A stretch of DNA of 64,000 nt from Agrostemma githago (GCA_958450325.1 OY288257.1:6653873-6717872); one strand, 5' to 3'. Positions 1 to 14,243 are shown, counted from the stretch's first letter. Program-made: numbers and translations. Notes: generated from the letters alone by a model not told the origin.

Positions 1-89
1 AGTTTGCGGCCTAGCTTCTCAAAACTCCCAAATTTGTATATTCGATAGTTGATACTTCCTGCTATTAGGGTCCTTGACACTTGGTGCAG

Positions 90-3000
90 GCATTTATTGA
101 TGTAGAGAAGGACCTCACTGAAAGAGAAACTCCGATGGACAGATTAATTTGTGGAGATGTTGGATTTGGAAAGACAGAAGTTGCACTACGTGCCATCTTT
201 TGTGTTGTTTCAGCAGGAAAGCAAGCTATGGTACTAGCACCAACTATTGTGTTAGCCAAACAACATTTTGATGTTATTTCAGACCGGTTTTCTAAGTATC
301 CCGACATCAAGGTTGCACTTCTGAGCAGATTTCAGGTATTTTCAGCTATAAATGATTCTGATTTGGGTGCTGGGTCATTTAGGCTTATAGAACACTTACA
401 TAGTTACACCCATCCATGCATAAAAGGGTTGATCACAGCAACATGCAATGTTTGCTAGCTGTGTAGCTGTCATATGAATATATGATATACTCTCCCGTCC
501 AATTTAAGTTGCCGATATGTGACTTTAGTTATCATGTTGACTTTGATGATATTTTTCACAGTATGTAATAGTTGCAACTTGGGGGGCTTTTTTTCTTGTT
601 CGGTTAGCAATTTGGGTTGGAGGAAAATGGAAAAAGAAATTCCGTCTTACAAGCCAGATGAAAATCCTACTAACATAGGAAAGACTTGGAAAAAGAAATT
701 TCACTACCCCATTTTCCCTCCCCTCTCCCTCCCTCCCTTTCTTTCAATCCTTCCTACTATTGTATCCGAACAAACCCTTGTATATGTTTGAGGCTGACAA
801 ATGGATTACTATGTGCAGAGCAGGGTGGAAAAAGAGGAATCCATAAACATGATAAAAAAGGGTGAATTGGACATTATTGTGGGGACACATTCACTTCTTG
901 GAAATCGTGTTGTTTACAATAAACTTGGACTCCTTGTAGTTGATGAAGAACAGGTTTGGCCTCTTGTTGTTTCTGTCTCAGAGGGATGACATTTACTTGT
1001 GATTTTAATTTGCTACTAGCTCTATTCACAACCCAGATGATTTTGCTAAACAGTTTTTCTTTTGCCTTTGTAGAGATTTGGCGTGAAGCAGAAGGAAAAG
1101 ATAGCTTCTTTCAAAACTTCTGTTGATGTCCTCACACTCTCAGCTACTCCGATTCCTCGAACACTCTATCTAGCTTTGACAGGGTTTCGCGATGCTAGGT
1201 GAAGTTAGGTTTTTGTGGTACTTATGTTTTTTTTACTTCACTTGGCGTAACCAGTAAATTTTACTCCGTATTTTGGATATCTTATCTTTTCTCATGATTT
1301 TTTTTGGGTTCAGTAATACAACTGCTTTCCTATAAAAAATTTATTAAACCTGAACCTGCTGATTTTATGGCCTTTCTTTTCAACTTAAGATTTTCATGGT
1401 AAAAAATAGCCATTGAAAATTGAAATATATCAGGTGGAACTGTGGAAGACAAATAATTTCAGCTCTGAAACCATAATATTCTTCTGAAAAAACTGTAGTC
1501 GCCAACACGAAATTTGTCGATTAATGCTAGTTTAGGTCTTTAGGATACTTGATATGATACTTTACGTGTTGGTATCTTGAAGGATGTAATTATCCTTGGG
1601 CGACGAACAGCTTTTCGTCCCTGACTCCTGAGATCATTCGTTTTCATGCTTTTCCTGTTGTATCTTTACAAGAGAGGAACTTTTTAAGATAAATGAAAAA
1701 TAGCTGTTGTATCTCCCAATCTCTAACCTGATTAAGTTGGTTGTTTATCTGCAGTTTAATATCTACACCTCCGCCGGAAAGAGTCCCTATCAGGTCACAT
1801 CTTTCAGCCTACAGTAACGAGAAGGTAGTATCAGCTATTACATATGAGTTGGACAGAGGTGGCCAGATATTCTATGTCCTTCCACGTATTAAAGGTAAGA
1901 TAACTATTTATCTATTGGATCTAGTGTATCAGTATTTCAAGTAATCGCCAATAGCTTCACAGTTCACACATGACGTATCATAACACCTTATCGGCTATTA
2001 AAAACAATATTGAGAGTGTGTTCATATTAGAAGTTATGTATCCATATCAAACCAAGCAAAGACGCTTTAGAATATGATGTACTCCAAGTAAAATGGCCTC
2101 CTAAAGTGTCCATGCTTCTTATGCTGTGAAGTAATACTAGTAGTTGGTTGGCGAACTCTCAGGAATTTCGTTATGGGATTTTCATTAATAACCCCTCTGT
2201 GTTTTCAATGCATGGGTCAGATTATGTACATTTTCCAGGGGTTTCACAAATCCTCTAACCCAGTTCCAAAGCTAAAACATGGCAAATCTTTTGCTCCAAA
2301 TAATAATGAAATTACTTTGAAGTTTGAAACATTAATCTTAGATAATTACTCTAAAGTTTAAGTGATGTAAAACTATGCTACATTGCTACACTAAGAGAGT
2401 TGTGTCTTTTTATTTTTTTTCCTAATTATTGTTGTTGTTGTTGGGGTGGCACTCCTTGTTGCTTGCTATTACTCGTATAAGCTATTGTAATCTTAATGTT
2501 AATTTTACTTGTAAAATCAGTAACAAACGGCGTACTATTCACTCCATCGAAAACGTTAGTAAAACTAGTAATGGTATCTACTATCCCTTAATATTGCTGT
2601 TGTTTTTGCTTTTTATTTTGTTACTTTGCAGGGCTTGAAGAAGTGATGGAAGTTCTAGAACAATCTTTTCCAGATGCTGAAATAGCCATTGCTCATGGAC
2701 AGGTATTCTGAGTAGACAAGAATCTAGTTTCCATGTTAGATTTGTGGGATGAATTATCTTTTCCTCTGAATCTTTTGGCTTAATATAGTTACTTTAGAAT
2801 ATCACAAGGCCTTCATTAAAGACCATAATTATTGCATATAATTGGCCTTTTTTATGAGTGTGATAGAGGAAAAGTCAGGAAGGCTGCCTATGATAAGTTA
2901 GTAACATTAGTTGTACTTCTAGTCGGGTGTGAGAACCTGAACTTCAAATTGTCTTAATTGCCTTGCAAGTGCACAAATGAATCGTAATATTGTAGTTTAT

Positions 3001-6000
3001 CTAAATTAATCTAATGAGGGCAGAAGTAAGTAAACTAGCCTTATTAAACTAATGCAATTCAAAGACAGGTGTTGTTATCTGCAAACGATAAACGAAGCTC
3101 TTGGTGGGAGCCAGATCTTTATGACATAAAGATCTAGGCTCTGACATGGGTTGACCATTGAACGGTCAATTATGCTAATCATTTGTCAGTGGAGGACGGA
3201 ATGAGTAATCCCCTCTCGTGTAATGTCTTTGAGCTCTGACTAGCTATTAATACGCTTTGGAGCTTCTAGTCGGCTAGCCCTATTCATTGAGTGGCACTTG
3301 TGCTAATCAAGCAAGAGTTTTGAAGAACCTTCTCGCTCGTTGACAAATATTTGCAATCACAATTAACTGTTCTTGTCCTAAAATTTCTTGTTTTATTTCT
3401 TGAGAATGAGTTAATTGTTGTTGCCCTCTGTCGTTCCTCATTTGGCAGTCATACGATGATAGGCGCTTGTGTTCTATCTCATATTGATTTTAGGTTTCTT
3501 CTCCTATTTTGCATTGCAGCAATACTCAAAACAGCTTGAAGAAACAATGGAAAATTTTGCGTCAGGAAAGATAAAAATTCTTATATGCACGAATATAGTA
3601 GAAAGTGGGCTGGACATTCAAAATGCAAACACCATAATTATTCAAGACGTGCAACTTTTTGGACTTGCACAACTATATCAGGCATGTTTTTCCTCTACTT
3701 AAAAGCCGTTGCATCCCTCGTCCCTCTAATGTTTAGGACATTAAAATTGGCCATAGCTGAAGGATGCCTGCGATTATATGTGTGGGCGTTGGACACACTA
3801 GTCGTATTGTAGTGTTGTGAGCTATACTTCCATATTTGGCGTTATTTTGAAGTGCAGATATATTGAAGTTTTCTTTTAGACATTTTCTACTTTATTCACA
3901 TGTTTCATCATATCGTGGAGGGAGGCTGAGGTTAGGAGATGTAGGGAGCTTGTATGATGTGCAGAGATTATCACTATTGGATGCCTCACATATTTCAATT
4001 GTGATGGGAGGGTAAAGGAATATTTAGATCATGTAAAAGTGCGGTCTTTTAGTGTGCAGATAGTGTCCTTTTCGGTATCTGGTTTATATTTTCATATCTA
4101 AGATTTAGACTGGCAAATAGATGCCATTATACATGTGAGACCATCCCATATTGTCATCGTGTATTATTCATTTGATAATCTAACACAACGTTTATGCTGT
4201 TCTGATTACAACTGAACAGTTGCGAGGAAGGGTGGGAAGAGCAGATAAAGAAGCTTATGCATACTTATTTTACCCGGACAAATCTCTTCTGTCTGATCAA
4301 GCTCTGGTATGCTCCGTAGCAGCTCGAAATTTTGTTCAGATACCCTTTTAGACGTCAACAATGACATTGGCTTATTTTTTTCAAAAAAATTGTAACCTAT
4401 AGGAAAGGCTTGCAGCCCTTGAAGAATATTGCGAACTTGGTCAAGGTTTTCAGCTTGCGGAAAGAGACATGGGAATTAGGGGTTTTGGGAATATATTTGG
4501 TGAGCAGCAAACAGGCGATGTAGGAAATGTGGGTATTGATCTCTTCTTTGAGATGCTCTTTGAGAGCTTGTCCAAGGTAATGATATGTTTTGTGCTGCTA
4601 AAATGCATCCTAGTCAGAATTTCATTTCAGGTCTCACTTCATCACCCTCATTCCACAACTAATGTTTCTCGAGCAGTCTAATTTAGTTGTGGTTATTGTC
4701 TACAATTGATAAGATTCCCCCGTCTCTGATCTTCGAGGCTCTAAGTTTAATTCCTATGAGATATTAGGCGGGTTTTAAGTGATCTGATTAACTTAGCTGA
4801 GGAGGCCTATAGCACGCGTCTCTGATACTGTGAAAATCACAATACCTCATTCCATGTGTACTTATATATCCATGTTTTGCAGGTTGAAGAACATCGTATT
4901 ATCTCTGTTCCGTATCAAAACGTCCAGGTACTATGAATTCTGTTCAAAGTTTTGAAAGTTTGTCAAGTTGGTAAAATAATGAAATGTTTTTCGTTAGTAT
5001 AAAAAGAAATATTAGCATTGTAGAACAGAAGCGCAAGCGCTTATATGAAGGGGAGGAAACCAGAACAGAAGTTTTTCAGCTATAACACTGCATATCTGTT
5101 AGACTAGGCTCTACGGGTGTACGGGATACCTAAAGGAAGATAAATCAATGCTGCCACATCATATTAATAATGTTAATAATGGATGTTAAGAGAATATCAT
5201 AATATTCCTTTTTTGCCAAAATCATCTACTGATGTCCGAAACCAGCAAATTTTCACTGAAAATGACAGTGGTTTTGGTAAAAAGAAGTTAGTTTCTTTGA
5301 TCCATCTGATTAAACCTTAGCAGAACATGTCATTATAGTGAAGTTAATGTGCTTCATGCTCCTTCGCTTCTACGCATTTTCTTGTCCATCCATCCATCAT
5401 TTAGCAAGTTGGTGTGTGTCAGTTCAACTGCTTGTAATTTTCGGTCTTTAACGACTCTTAACAAACTATATCTTACAATTTCTTTGCCAGCTTGACATAA
5501 ACATAAATCCTCACCTGTCTTCTGAATACATAAATTATCTGGAGAATCCCATGGAACTAATAAGTGATGCTGAGAAGGCAGCAGAGAAAGACATCTTGAG
5601 TTTGGTTCAATTCACTGAGAATCTTAGACGGCAATATGGAAAAGAGCCTCATTCCATGGAGATTCTTTTAAGGAAGCTCTATGTGAGAAGGATGGCTGCC
5701 GACCTTGGGATCACACGTATTTATTCTGCTGGACGAATTGTGGGAATGGAAACAAACATGAGTAAAAACGTGTTCAGACTGATCAAGGAATCAATGGCTT
5801 CTGAAGTTCTGCGTACTTCACTGATGTTCGAAGATAAACAAATTAAGGTACTTATTCTACTTTTAAACTTGCTATGCATTATAAAATTTATAATGCATGC
5901 TTCCCCTTGGAAGTTAGGATCTAATTATATTTTATCCATTTTCTACCCGTTCTTATATATTTAATGACAGTAGCATCGTGTATATATTCTTCCAGGCTGA

Positions 6001-6097
6001 ACTATTGTTAGAGCTACCAAAAGAGCAACTTCTCAACTGGATCTTTCAGTGTTTGTCAGAGCTTCATGCGTCTTTGCCCGCTCTTATTAAATATTAG
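90..6097 (+). CDS. Mfd-like ATP-dependent DNA helicase, chloroplast type (partial, 5' end outside the window)
   Basis: This is the C-terminal about 547 residues of a transcription-repair-coupling-factor-like SF2 helicase, close to Arabidopsis At3g02060. Exons read as 90-335, 819-953, 1074-1198, 1755-1894, 2632-2702, 3520-3681, 4220-4306, 4403-4576, 4883-4927, 5491-5847 and 5996-6097, ending in TAG. All joins keep frame. Visible motifs are Walker A GDVGFGKTE (exon 1), DEEQ (end of exon 2), SATP (exon 3), TNIVESGLDI (exon 6) and LRGRVGRA (exon 7), followed by the C-terminal TRCF-type domain in exons 8-11. Bacterial Mfd pushes stalled RNA polymerase off damaged DNA, and plastid action is inferred from the plant orthologue. 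Bases 1-89 are the end of an intron. The intron after exon 6 starts with GC (CAG|GCATGT) instead of GT. No frameshift or stop was seen, so the gene looks functional. Confidence 0.93.
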
Positions 6098-8198
6098 TAT
6101 GCTCATTTCGAAGTTGAGGTCCGTCCTCATCATGCAGATTGTGTCCACTGAAGCCAATACGCCATTGCTTCTAATTTCCTTGGGGTCTTCTAATTTGGAC
6201 ATCCGGACTTGTATAGATCAAAGAAAATTGATAAAATAGGTTATACTGGAAAACTCTTATGGTGTATATATTGCAAGCCATATTGATCAGGTAAACAAAC
6301 ACCTTTGTAGGTTCTTTTGTTCTTTTGATTTAGGCAACAACATGGGTAAGACGGTTCTACTACAAGACGTGACAAATACCAAGACTTTCAGAGTGAGCTG
6401 AGAAACCGCTCTTACATCTTAGATGTTCACAACGCCTTACCATAGAACAGTCTTATCCATCCAATGGTTGCAGTTTTCATTATGGCTGATCTAATGAATG
6501 TTGGTTACTATGCAGGAGACAGTGCGTGATTGTGCTGCATATTAGACTGCTTCTTACAGAACATGGTCCGAGACTGTAGATGAATAAGCTACAACACCTT
6601 TCTCATCAATTAATCAAATTATTCTGCATTCGCCTGCATTATTGATCCATTGTAGAGGTTTGATTCTCTTCTTTTGCACTTTATTGTTTGTAATTTCTTT
6701 TATGTCATAAAGAAAATCTCGACACTTGCTGGTGAGAAAGCCCGTGGTATCAAACAAACATAGCTGACATGATTTAGAAATTTTATACGAATGTGAGAAA
6801 TGCAAAATGAACATCTTCTGAGTTTTTCCCGCAGTTAAGCATTCAAGATTTGACAGCTCTACGCGCATATACTTATGATTTTACAATGATCATAGTCATG
6901 GTCCGACTAAACGGAAGGTGGGTGAGGAACTGAGTTTGGTGTCATCCGAATCCTAAGACTTTGGAGAGAAGTAAGTTTGGAGAGTTGTATGCCTAAAGAA
7001 ATATCAATAGATGATTGTTTTTTCCGTTAGCTGCTGACTGACTTGTATATTCACATGGAAATACAAAGACATTATCCATCATTTGCTCTAAGTTCTGTAC
7101 AAGTATTATTTATTATTATTATTATTATTTTATTTTTATTTTTTTTTTTTATTTTTTTTTTTGAAGTGGTACTATTTTTTTTATTAAATTTCCTAGACTC
7201 GATTCTTCAACTTTTGTAGGGTGTAATAATTCTTATTATACCACGTCTAACCATTTTAGTATTTGACCTTACGGGTTCTCCATTTTTAATTTGTGTTTAC
7301 GTTGACTCAAACATACGGTATCATTTTTTTTTTGTCTAAAGAAACTTGTACTAAGTCATACCTGAGAGATAGACTCTGTAATCCATGATATATTCAACTC
7401 AAAATATATCTTACGAGTACAAAAACTCATTTCGCGGTAGATAACTAACCCAACAACCGATATTTTTGGGCAAGTACAACTGATTTGACATGGTTAACGA
7501 CCTTTGAATGGCCCCTATGTGTATCCAATTATAGACCCTCACATGTTAGCATCCAAGCTGTAAATCCTTCTCTTTCACCATCATTGTCCTCATTCCTCAT
7601 CACCCCTCTTTATGCTTTAAATTCGTATATGCATTAGTTTAGTGGCGGTTAAGATTGAGATATCAATAATTTTATACACCTGACAAAATTGATCTCATCC
7701 AAATAACCCAACCTGACACGACGACACCCAAATGAAGATCCAAGTTTGACTTGTACCCCGAATTGATCCAGCCTAATCCGGAACTAACGTTATTAAAGTA
7801 AACGAGTCAATATCCATATAGAAATTGAAGATAACAACCCAACCAAAACTCAAAGTATCTAATCCATCCCGAAGTCATCTACTTCATTTTTATAACCCAA
7901 AAGTGATCCGTCCAAAGTTGGCCAACTCAAATCCGATCCATTTAACCTATTTACCAAATTTGAAGTATCGATAAATTTCAAATTCGATCACTTTCCAACC
8001 GTTGTAATATGGTTAGGACACTAGTATAGAAAAAAAATCATTGTCCTGATCACCTTTCGACATCTGGTCCCCTCCCTCAAAAACTGACTTTATTAGTATT
8101 ATACTCCGTTTATTTTTTCCCTCCCTACTCTCCACCACCACTTTCGCCGGCAATTCAACTCACAAACTGTGAACCCAATCATCAATTAGGGTTGCAGA
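6098..8198. other. Spacer between the Mfd-like gene and the syntaxin gene
   Basis: AT-rich spacer that should hold the 3' UTR of the Mfd-like gene and the promoter of the syntaxin gene. A long T/A-rich low-complexity run lies at about 7105-7165. About 7690-7990 carries a decayed repeat rich in AACCC/GACC-type words. Its core (around 7725-7800) resembles a second copy at about 37130-37260. No coding region was recognised. Confidence 0.55.
7690..7990. repeat. Decayed dispersed repeat, copy 1 (relative near 37.1 kb)
   Basis: The stretch contains words such as AATGAAGATCC, TTGTACCCCGAATT and AATCCGGAACT, followed by an AACGAGTCAATATCC block. The same words in the same order recur at about 37130-37270 with base changes, so the two are diverged copies of one interspersed family. 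No terminal repeats or target-site duplication could be fixed, so the element class is unknown. Confidence 0.5.
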
Positions 8199-11100
8199 AT
8201 GAGCTTCCAAGATCTACAATCCGGCGGCCGCCCAGCCTCCAGGTCCGCACAACAGACGCCGTCGCAGGCGGTTGCCGCCGGTATTTTCCAGATCAACACC
8301 GCTGTCGCCGCCTTCCGTCGTCTCATCGACGCCATCGGCACCGCCAAGGACACGCCCGAACACCGCGTCAAACTGTGAGTTTATCAACTGAATTGAGCTT
8401 GTAATTGCAATTGTTGATTTTTTCGTGATGATTGATGATCATGATCGTATCATGTTATGGTGATCGCACAGGCATAATACGAGACAGCGTATATTGCAGC
8501 TGGTGAAAGATACTTCCGCTAAACTTAAAGCTCTCAGTGATTCTGCTCACGGTTCTAATATTTCTGTAATTCTTCTTCTTTGCTTCTCATCATTATCGTA
8601 AAGTTTTCAATCAGTTGAGCTTTGCGCGCCTTAATTCCGCACGCATAATTAGTTCTTTGCATTGGAGTTTTTCCGTGATCAAGTTAGTTGTTATCCAAGT
8701 TTTACCTGTTTCCCCTATAACTCGCTCGGAGCTGATCACTGATGATGATGACCACAAAATAATTTGCCGATTGTGTAGTATGCAAATATCTGGCACGCAG
8801 TTTGTTGTAATTGAATTAACAGTGTGGTATTCCTGGGATGGTTTCACCGTAATTGTATTGGGAGACGTCTCACAATTTGTAACCATATCATATGTGAGAG
8901 GTCTCACGACATATTTCAGTTATTGTGAGATGCCTCAGGAGATCTACTACTGCGGGTGGCTACAGATGATGTGATTGTTTAATATCTTGAGTCGTTAATT
9001 TTTGTGTGGTTATCGTTACAATAGCTGGAAGTTCAGTTCTTTTATGGGTTGTAATGTTGTATGGAGTTGTTGGAATCAGTGTGTTCCATGATTGTAGAGC
9101 CGTAGGGGTATATGTGGCCGGAAAACAAGTAGCTTTCAAACTCATACTAAGTCTAATTTTCCAGCAAAGTAAAAAAATTGAAGATGCTAAGCTTGCTAGA
9201 GATTTTCAAACAACTCTACAAGAATTCCAGAAAGTTCAACATCTTGCCAGTGAACGAGAATCAACTTACATGCCATCAGGACCTCCTCCTGGTGCAGCAA
9301 ATATGTATGTTGCATTTAAAATTAAGTTGACAGTCATCTCATCTGACTTCTTTTGTTCCATTTCTGTAACTGAAATGAGGTGCATTTTTCTGGTGTCCTG
9401 CAGCACAATTGACGAAGAACCAAGGCAAGATTCGGAAGGCCAACCTTTCTTATTAGTCCAGAAGAGGTTAGGAACTTTTGCATACCCCTCCAGCTTCAAA
9501 GCACTTAGTCTATTACTTTTATGTGATGTGAGTTGAAGGACTTTTTTCTGTTGTCCATTCCTACAATCATCAGTATTTTAAATGTGAAGTTTTTTATCTG
9601 CTTTTTCTTTGGTCTTCCTCTACCCATCGCAGTCTTATTTGTTCCCCATTCTCAAATTCACGTAGCGGAGGCTTAGTTGACCTGCGTCTGACATGGAGTA
9701 TGACTGTGTCCCAGACCATTTTTTTTAAAGGATAAGTTCTAATGTACTGATTCACCTTGATGAATTTTGTTGAATGTGCAACTTTGGTAGAACACTTGAC
9801 ATGAAATATATAGAAGGCTCAAATACGCGTTATTGTGTAATCACTTCTGCAATACCTAGGATCAGTAGCAGGTGGGTTTGAGGAACCCGTTTGACTTTCT
9901 CGTGTTATCAGAGGCACATCATTATCCTCCATTCTTGTCTAGAGGCTACCATAACGACATTTATCCTTTTCTTCTATATTATCCTTCCTTCAGTCACCAT
10001 CCTTCCTCTTCTGTTATTTAAAATGAAGTATGATCTGTATGCAGTTGTGTTTTACTTTTGAACTTGTTTTAGAGTGTAGGGGACACCTTTTTCTCATTCA
10101 TCTTTCAAAAGTGAATAGGCAGTGTGGATTTAGTTTGTAGCTATTTTTAAAGCTCTTGCTCAGCAATGAAGAGAAAATAGTGATTTCTTATGTATTCAGG
10201 CAAGAATTGGTGCTTTTGGATAATGAAATTTCATTCAACGAAGCAATAATTGAGGAGAGGGAACAGGGAATTAGGGAGATACAAAGCCAAATTGGGGAGG
10301 TTAACGAAGTTTTCAAGGATCTTGCTGTTCTTGTACATGAGCAGGGTATAACAATCGGTAAGATACTTAGTCATAAAATGCCTCCTTTTTTTTTTTTTTT
10401 TTATCTCCAACCACATCTTATTTTTCTGCATGATCACATGCTTCTGCATTTCATTTATTCTTAGTGTTCGTACATAATTGCAGATGATATAAGTTCGAAC
10501 ATTGAAGTTTCTGCTGCTGTAACAAGCCAAGCCAAACAGCAAATATCCAAGGCTTCTAAAAGTGAAAAATCAGGTTCAGCTGCGGTAAGATGAACATCTT
10601 CTGAATGATGTTTTTCCCGCACGTATCTGATATTCATGTTAACTTGCATATTTGCTCTGGTAGAAAACTGAATTTACTTACCTTTAGATATTTGATTCAA
10701 CGGTATGCTTGTCGCATACTTTGTGGACTGTGTTGTGTCTGCTAAATATTAAGGCAATGGCATTCAAAACTGTTTAAAAAGTTGGCTGACCAAGTGGCAA
10801 GTCTGTTGAGTTCCAGTTGCCTGATCAGCTATTTTCATATAAAATTTCTTGATGACACGTGACTTCATATGATCATATCTATTACAGAGTACTTTTCATA
10901 CTTCACTCATCTTTTGGATGACTTCGATCTGTTTTATCGACACTGAAACTTTCCATGTTTGCCTTGTTTCTCTTTCGGCTTTGGCACAGATATTATTTGA
11001 ACTGATGCATTTTATAGCCTAATACAGTACTCTGTATGCTATGGTATGCAAGTTAGCCAAGCTTTACTACACTGTATTTTTTACAGTGTTACATGCTTTT

Positions 11101-11265
11101 TCGAGATGTTTATTGTTTTTTCTGTAAAAAAAATAGTTGATGCCCCTTAATGTTTTGTGGGTGAACATATCATTAATCAGTCACAATGTTACTGTACAGT
11201 GTTGGTGGCTGCTGGTAGTTTTTGCAATTGTGGTGATCATCGTGTTGTTAGTTCTACTCATGTAA
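8199..11265 (+). CDS. SYP22: Syntaxin of the plant SYP2 group (Qa-SNARE; SYP22/VAM3-like)
   Basis: Complete 265-residue Qa-SNARE. Exons are 8199-8374, 8472-8565, 9165-9304, 9404-9466, 10200-10357, 10484-10584 and 11200-11265, and the total is divisible by three. The protein begins MSFQDLQSGG. An N-terminal helical region (about residues 20-140) resembles the syntaxin Habc bundle. The SNARE motif starts at RQELVLLDNEI (about residue 158) and contains the zero-layer glutamine in HEQGITID. The last exon encodes CWW plus a hydrophobic tail anchor and then TAA. SYP2 proteins act in fusion at the prevacuolar compartment and vacuole. The length matches the Arabidopsis members (about 268-279 residues). 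Orthology to SYP22 over SYP21 or SYP23 is inferred from overall resemblance only. Confidence 0.92.
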
Positions 11266-12155
11266 GCCAGTAAATGAAGAAACGGGCCAAAAAGACAACT
11301 GTGAATGTGCCACTTGACATATCTGAGAGGCAGCGGTGACAATTCTTTAGTCCATAACCTGCGTGGTTGTTGCAGCACTACCCTTAAAATCTTGTGCATC
11401 CATGTATCATAATAGCTCTATTTTCTCATTATTTTTTTGGGCATATTTCTCATTCTTTGCTTAGTGATATCATTATATTGAGGTTTCATGAAGTTTGCGG
11501 AGAACATTGAAGGTGTGAAACTGTAAGCTTTAGAAAGGCATGTACGTTTTTTTTGTGAAGTCGGGTTTGATTTTTCAATGATGTAATCTAGACCTGTTGG
11601 TACTCGTACTCCCAGGAGTACCAACTTTATGCTGTAGAAAGGCCTTGCAGGCTCTCTGATAGGTCAAATATGGAGTTGATCTTTTTGTGATGTTATCTTT
11701 AATCTGGACATGTAGTGGAAAGTGTTTGAATGTGTGGTGCTGCTGTGATTTTTAATATTTAATCGGAAGATTGAATTCGTTTTTTCGTTCCTGTTCGATA
11801 CTCTGTTGTGCAGTGGTAGAGTGACGATGGTCACCCACGGACGTGACACAAATAAATACTTTGTAGTTAGATAAAGACACAAATTTTGCTATTCCTTAGA
11901 ATTTTTGTGTTGTGTGGTCGATATTTGAATTTGTGACAAGGGAGACCGGACACGGTGAGGTGACCACGGTGTGAGGGACATTGAAACCAAATAATTAGTG
12001 TCATGCAGGCTTATGCAACATTGCTTAAATGAGGAACACAAGACAATACTACAACCTTGGATCACCTATTCACCATTGTATGAACTATGAACTCACCTTC
12101 CGTACTTTTGTATACACAACCGCGTCCATTGCTTTAAGCCTGTAAGTGACTTTTC
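11266..12155. other. Spacer and 3' UTR downstream of the syntaxin gene
   Basis: This stretch contains the likely syntaxin 3' UTR and AT-rich spacer. No coding region, RNA gene or repeat with clear ends was recognised. Confidence 0.5.
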
Positions 12156-12204
12156 ACTTCGCTAGTTTTTTTTTTTTTTTTTTTTTGAAATCAAGCGTAG
12201 CCCA

Positions 12205-12604
12205 TTATATTAAATCAACTCCGGCCAACTCAATTGCAGTCGGCGGAAAATTAGAGACAGATACAATCTCGTACCCCACTTTGGGAACTAATCTCACCAG
12301 CCAGTGAGCAACGGTATTACCACCACGCTTAATATGCATGCAACGAGCTAGAGTAAACTTATCAAGAAGGCCTCTAATGTCCTCGAAAATACACCCGATA
12401 GGAGACCTCCACTGAGCTCGACGTGCCACGTTATGGATGACATTGAACGAATCCCCTTCCAAGATAACATTCCGAAAACCGCCAAGTAAGGTATGTGACA
12501 AACCAAAGCAAGCCGCCTTTGCCTCCGCAATCTCCGGTGTCCAGCGAGCCCGAACCCTTCTACTGCCCGTCATTACCAGGAGCACCGTCATTGCGAATAA
12601 CGAA
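12205..12604 (-). pseudogene. C-terminal RNase H fragment of the LINE
   Basis: The minus-strand translation contains WTPEIAEAKAACFGL, an EGDSFNVI segment and a HIKRGGNTVAHWL segment, the usual order in RNase H domains at the end of plant LINE open reading frames. It continues the frame broken at 14244 once the intervening LTR-like element is ignored. It is a remnant with no start of its own. Confidence 0.8.
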
Positions 12605-14243
12605 TCTGATAAGTCGCTATTTTACCGGTTTTTCGTCCCATATTTATACTCTTTCTCGGTCGATTTTATTAGTCGTTTTGCTATTATTAAGCTATTTTGT
12701 GTTTAATTAGCTAATTGATCGAGTCTAGTATAATTAGTGTCGTTTTATGTTATTTCTCGGGATTTTGGTACTGTGCCTCGATATTTGATTTTATAGGTAC
12801 CGAAGAGAACCGAGATGATAAAGACGGAACAAAACGGATCAAATCAAACCGTTATTGAATCATGATGAGGATTGGGCCCAAACACAAAATATGGCACTCA
12901 GCCCGCCAAAAAGAAAAAAAGAAAGAAAGGCAATAGAATTAGAATAGAAAAGAGAGGAGGGAGAATAGTTGGTAGAGACAAGGAGGGGGAGTAGAAGCAG
13001 CAGGTAGCACAGTAGACAGTAGAAGTAGTAGAAGGAGCAGCAGTGGCCGAAGAACAGGGGCCTTCCTTGGTTTTTTTCCATTTTTTATTTTTATTTTCTT
13101 TTAATCTAATTTGGTGAATCTTTTAATTAGTTCTAATTAATTAATATAATCTCTTCTCCTTCAACAATTCAAGCTCTTCATATATCTATTATGGTACAAT
13201 TCTTTTCCTATTTGTGTTTTGGGTTTACTTTAATTAGCTTAAAATTGTCATCTTTATTGTTTATTAAGTTTCGAAATATGATTCTAAGTTTGTATTCCAT
13301 CTTTATGTTGAGTAATTAGTATATGTTAGGTTAGATTAGTTTAATTTATTTCATTAGTTAAAGTTTTAGTCTTTATTGTTTCATTATGTTTATTTTTATG
13401 TCTAGAGTAATTATTAGTATTTATATTAGTGTAAATATGAGTAGTGAGTAGTTTCTCACTAGGGGTCGATGAATCCCCGACTTATTAGAATTGCGCGATT
13501 TTATGCCTTATATCGGTTTAGTTGGGTAAGTGGATGAGGATGTGTTGGGGATTTGTGGATAACATTGGTTTATGGGTTTTGGGTCGAATTTAGTCCCTTG
13601 GTCATCGACGGGAGTCGATTAGGATTAATTGTCGATTCTTCCCCTTTATCTTGCCTTACTCTACTTAGTTGAACACGGGAGTGGGAATTGAGCGGGGTAT
13701 CCCTAACACTAGTTTTGGTTAGCGTGCTTTTCATTGACTTGGGTTAGTTTGGGGATTATCACGGGAGTGACCCTCGGGCTTGACCTTAGGATTCCGTCTT
13801 ACGAACCCGGGAGGGAGGTAAACGGGATAGTTAGTCGTTTCACAAACCCGGGAGGGAGGTGACCGACCTAGAACGCGCATATCTTCATCCTAGAACCCGA
13901 TTTCTTCGATACTTGGCATTCGTTAGCGTGATTTGAATAAGTCGCGGGTGACATCGTCCCTTAGTACCTTTTCTTATTTGATTACATCATTTCATCTTTT
14001 TGTTTCTTTAGTTTTCTAGTTCTTTATCTTGTTTTAGATTTTTAGTTTGTTTATGTTTTTATTAGTTAGTCTTATTAGTTTAATCTCACCCTATCAATCG
14101 ATTCGCGTAGCTAATTCATAATCTGAGACCGACCTAGTATTCATTCCCGATCTCTCTGTGGATTCGACTCGACTTACCCTTACTATTTTAGTTTAGGTTA
14201 GTTGGTTTATTTGATGATTAGATTGACGACAAATCCGGTTATC
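12605..14243. mobile_element. Solo-LTR-like element 1 (1.64 kb, TG...CA, 5-bp TSD)
   Basis: The element starts TGATAAGTCG and ends CCGGTTATCA, so the outermost bases form a short TGATAA/TTATCA inverted repeat. It is flanked by GAATC on both sides (12600-12604 and 14244-14248) and interrupts the LINE RNase H domain. There is no gag or pol coding region. Near its right end it carries CTGTGGATTCGACTCGACTT, similar to the right end of the element at 29745-31344. This is what a solo LTR of an LTR retrotransposon looks like. The lineage cannot be assigned. Antisense reading frames inside are not credible genes. Confidence 0.78.

Noticed and set aside
8862..8945. GAGACGTCTC / GAGAGGTCTC palindromic words in a syntaxin intron
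   Set aside because: Short and scattered; similar words occur elsewhere in the window, and no element borders could be defined.
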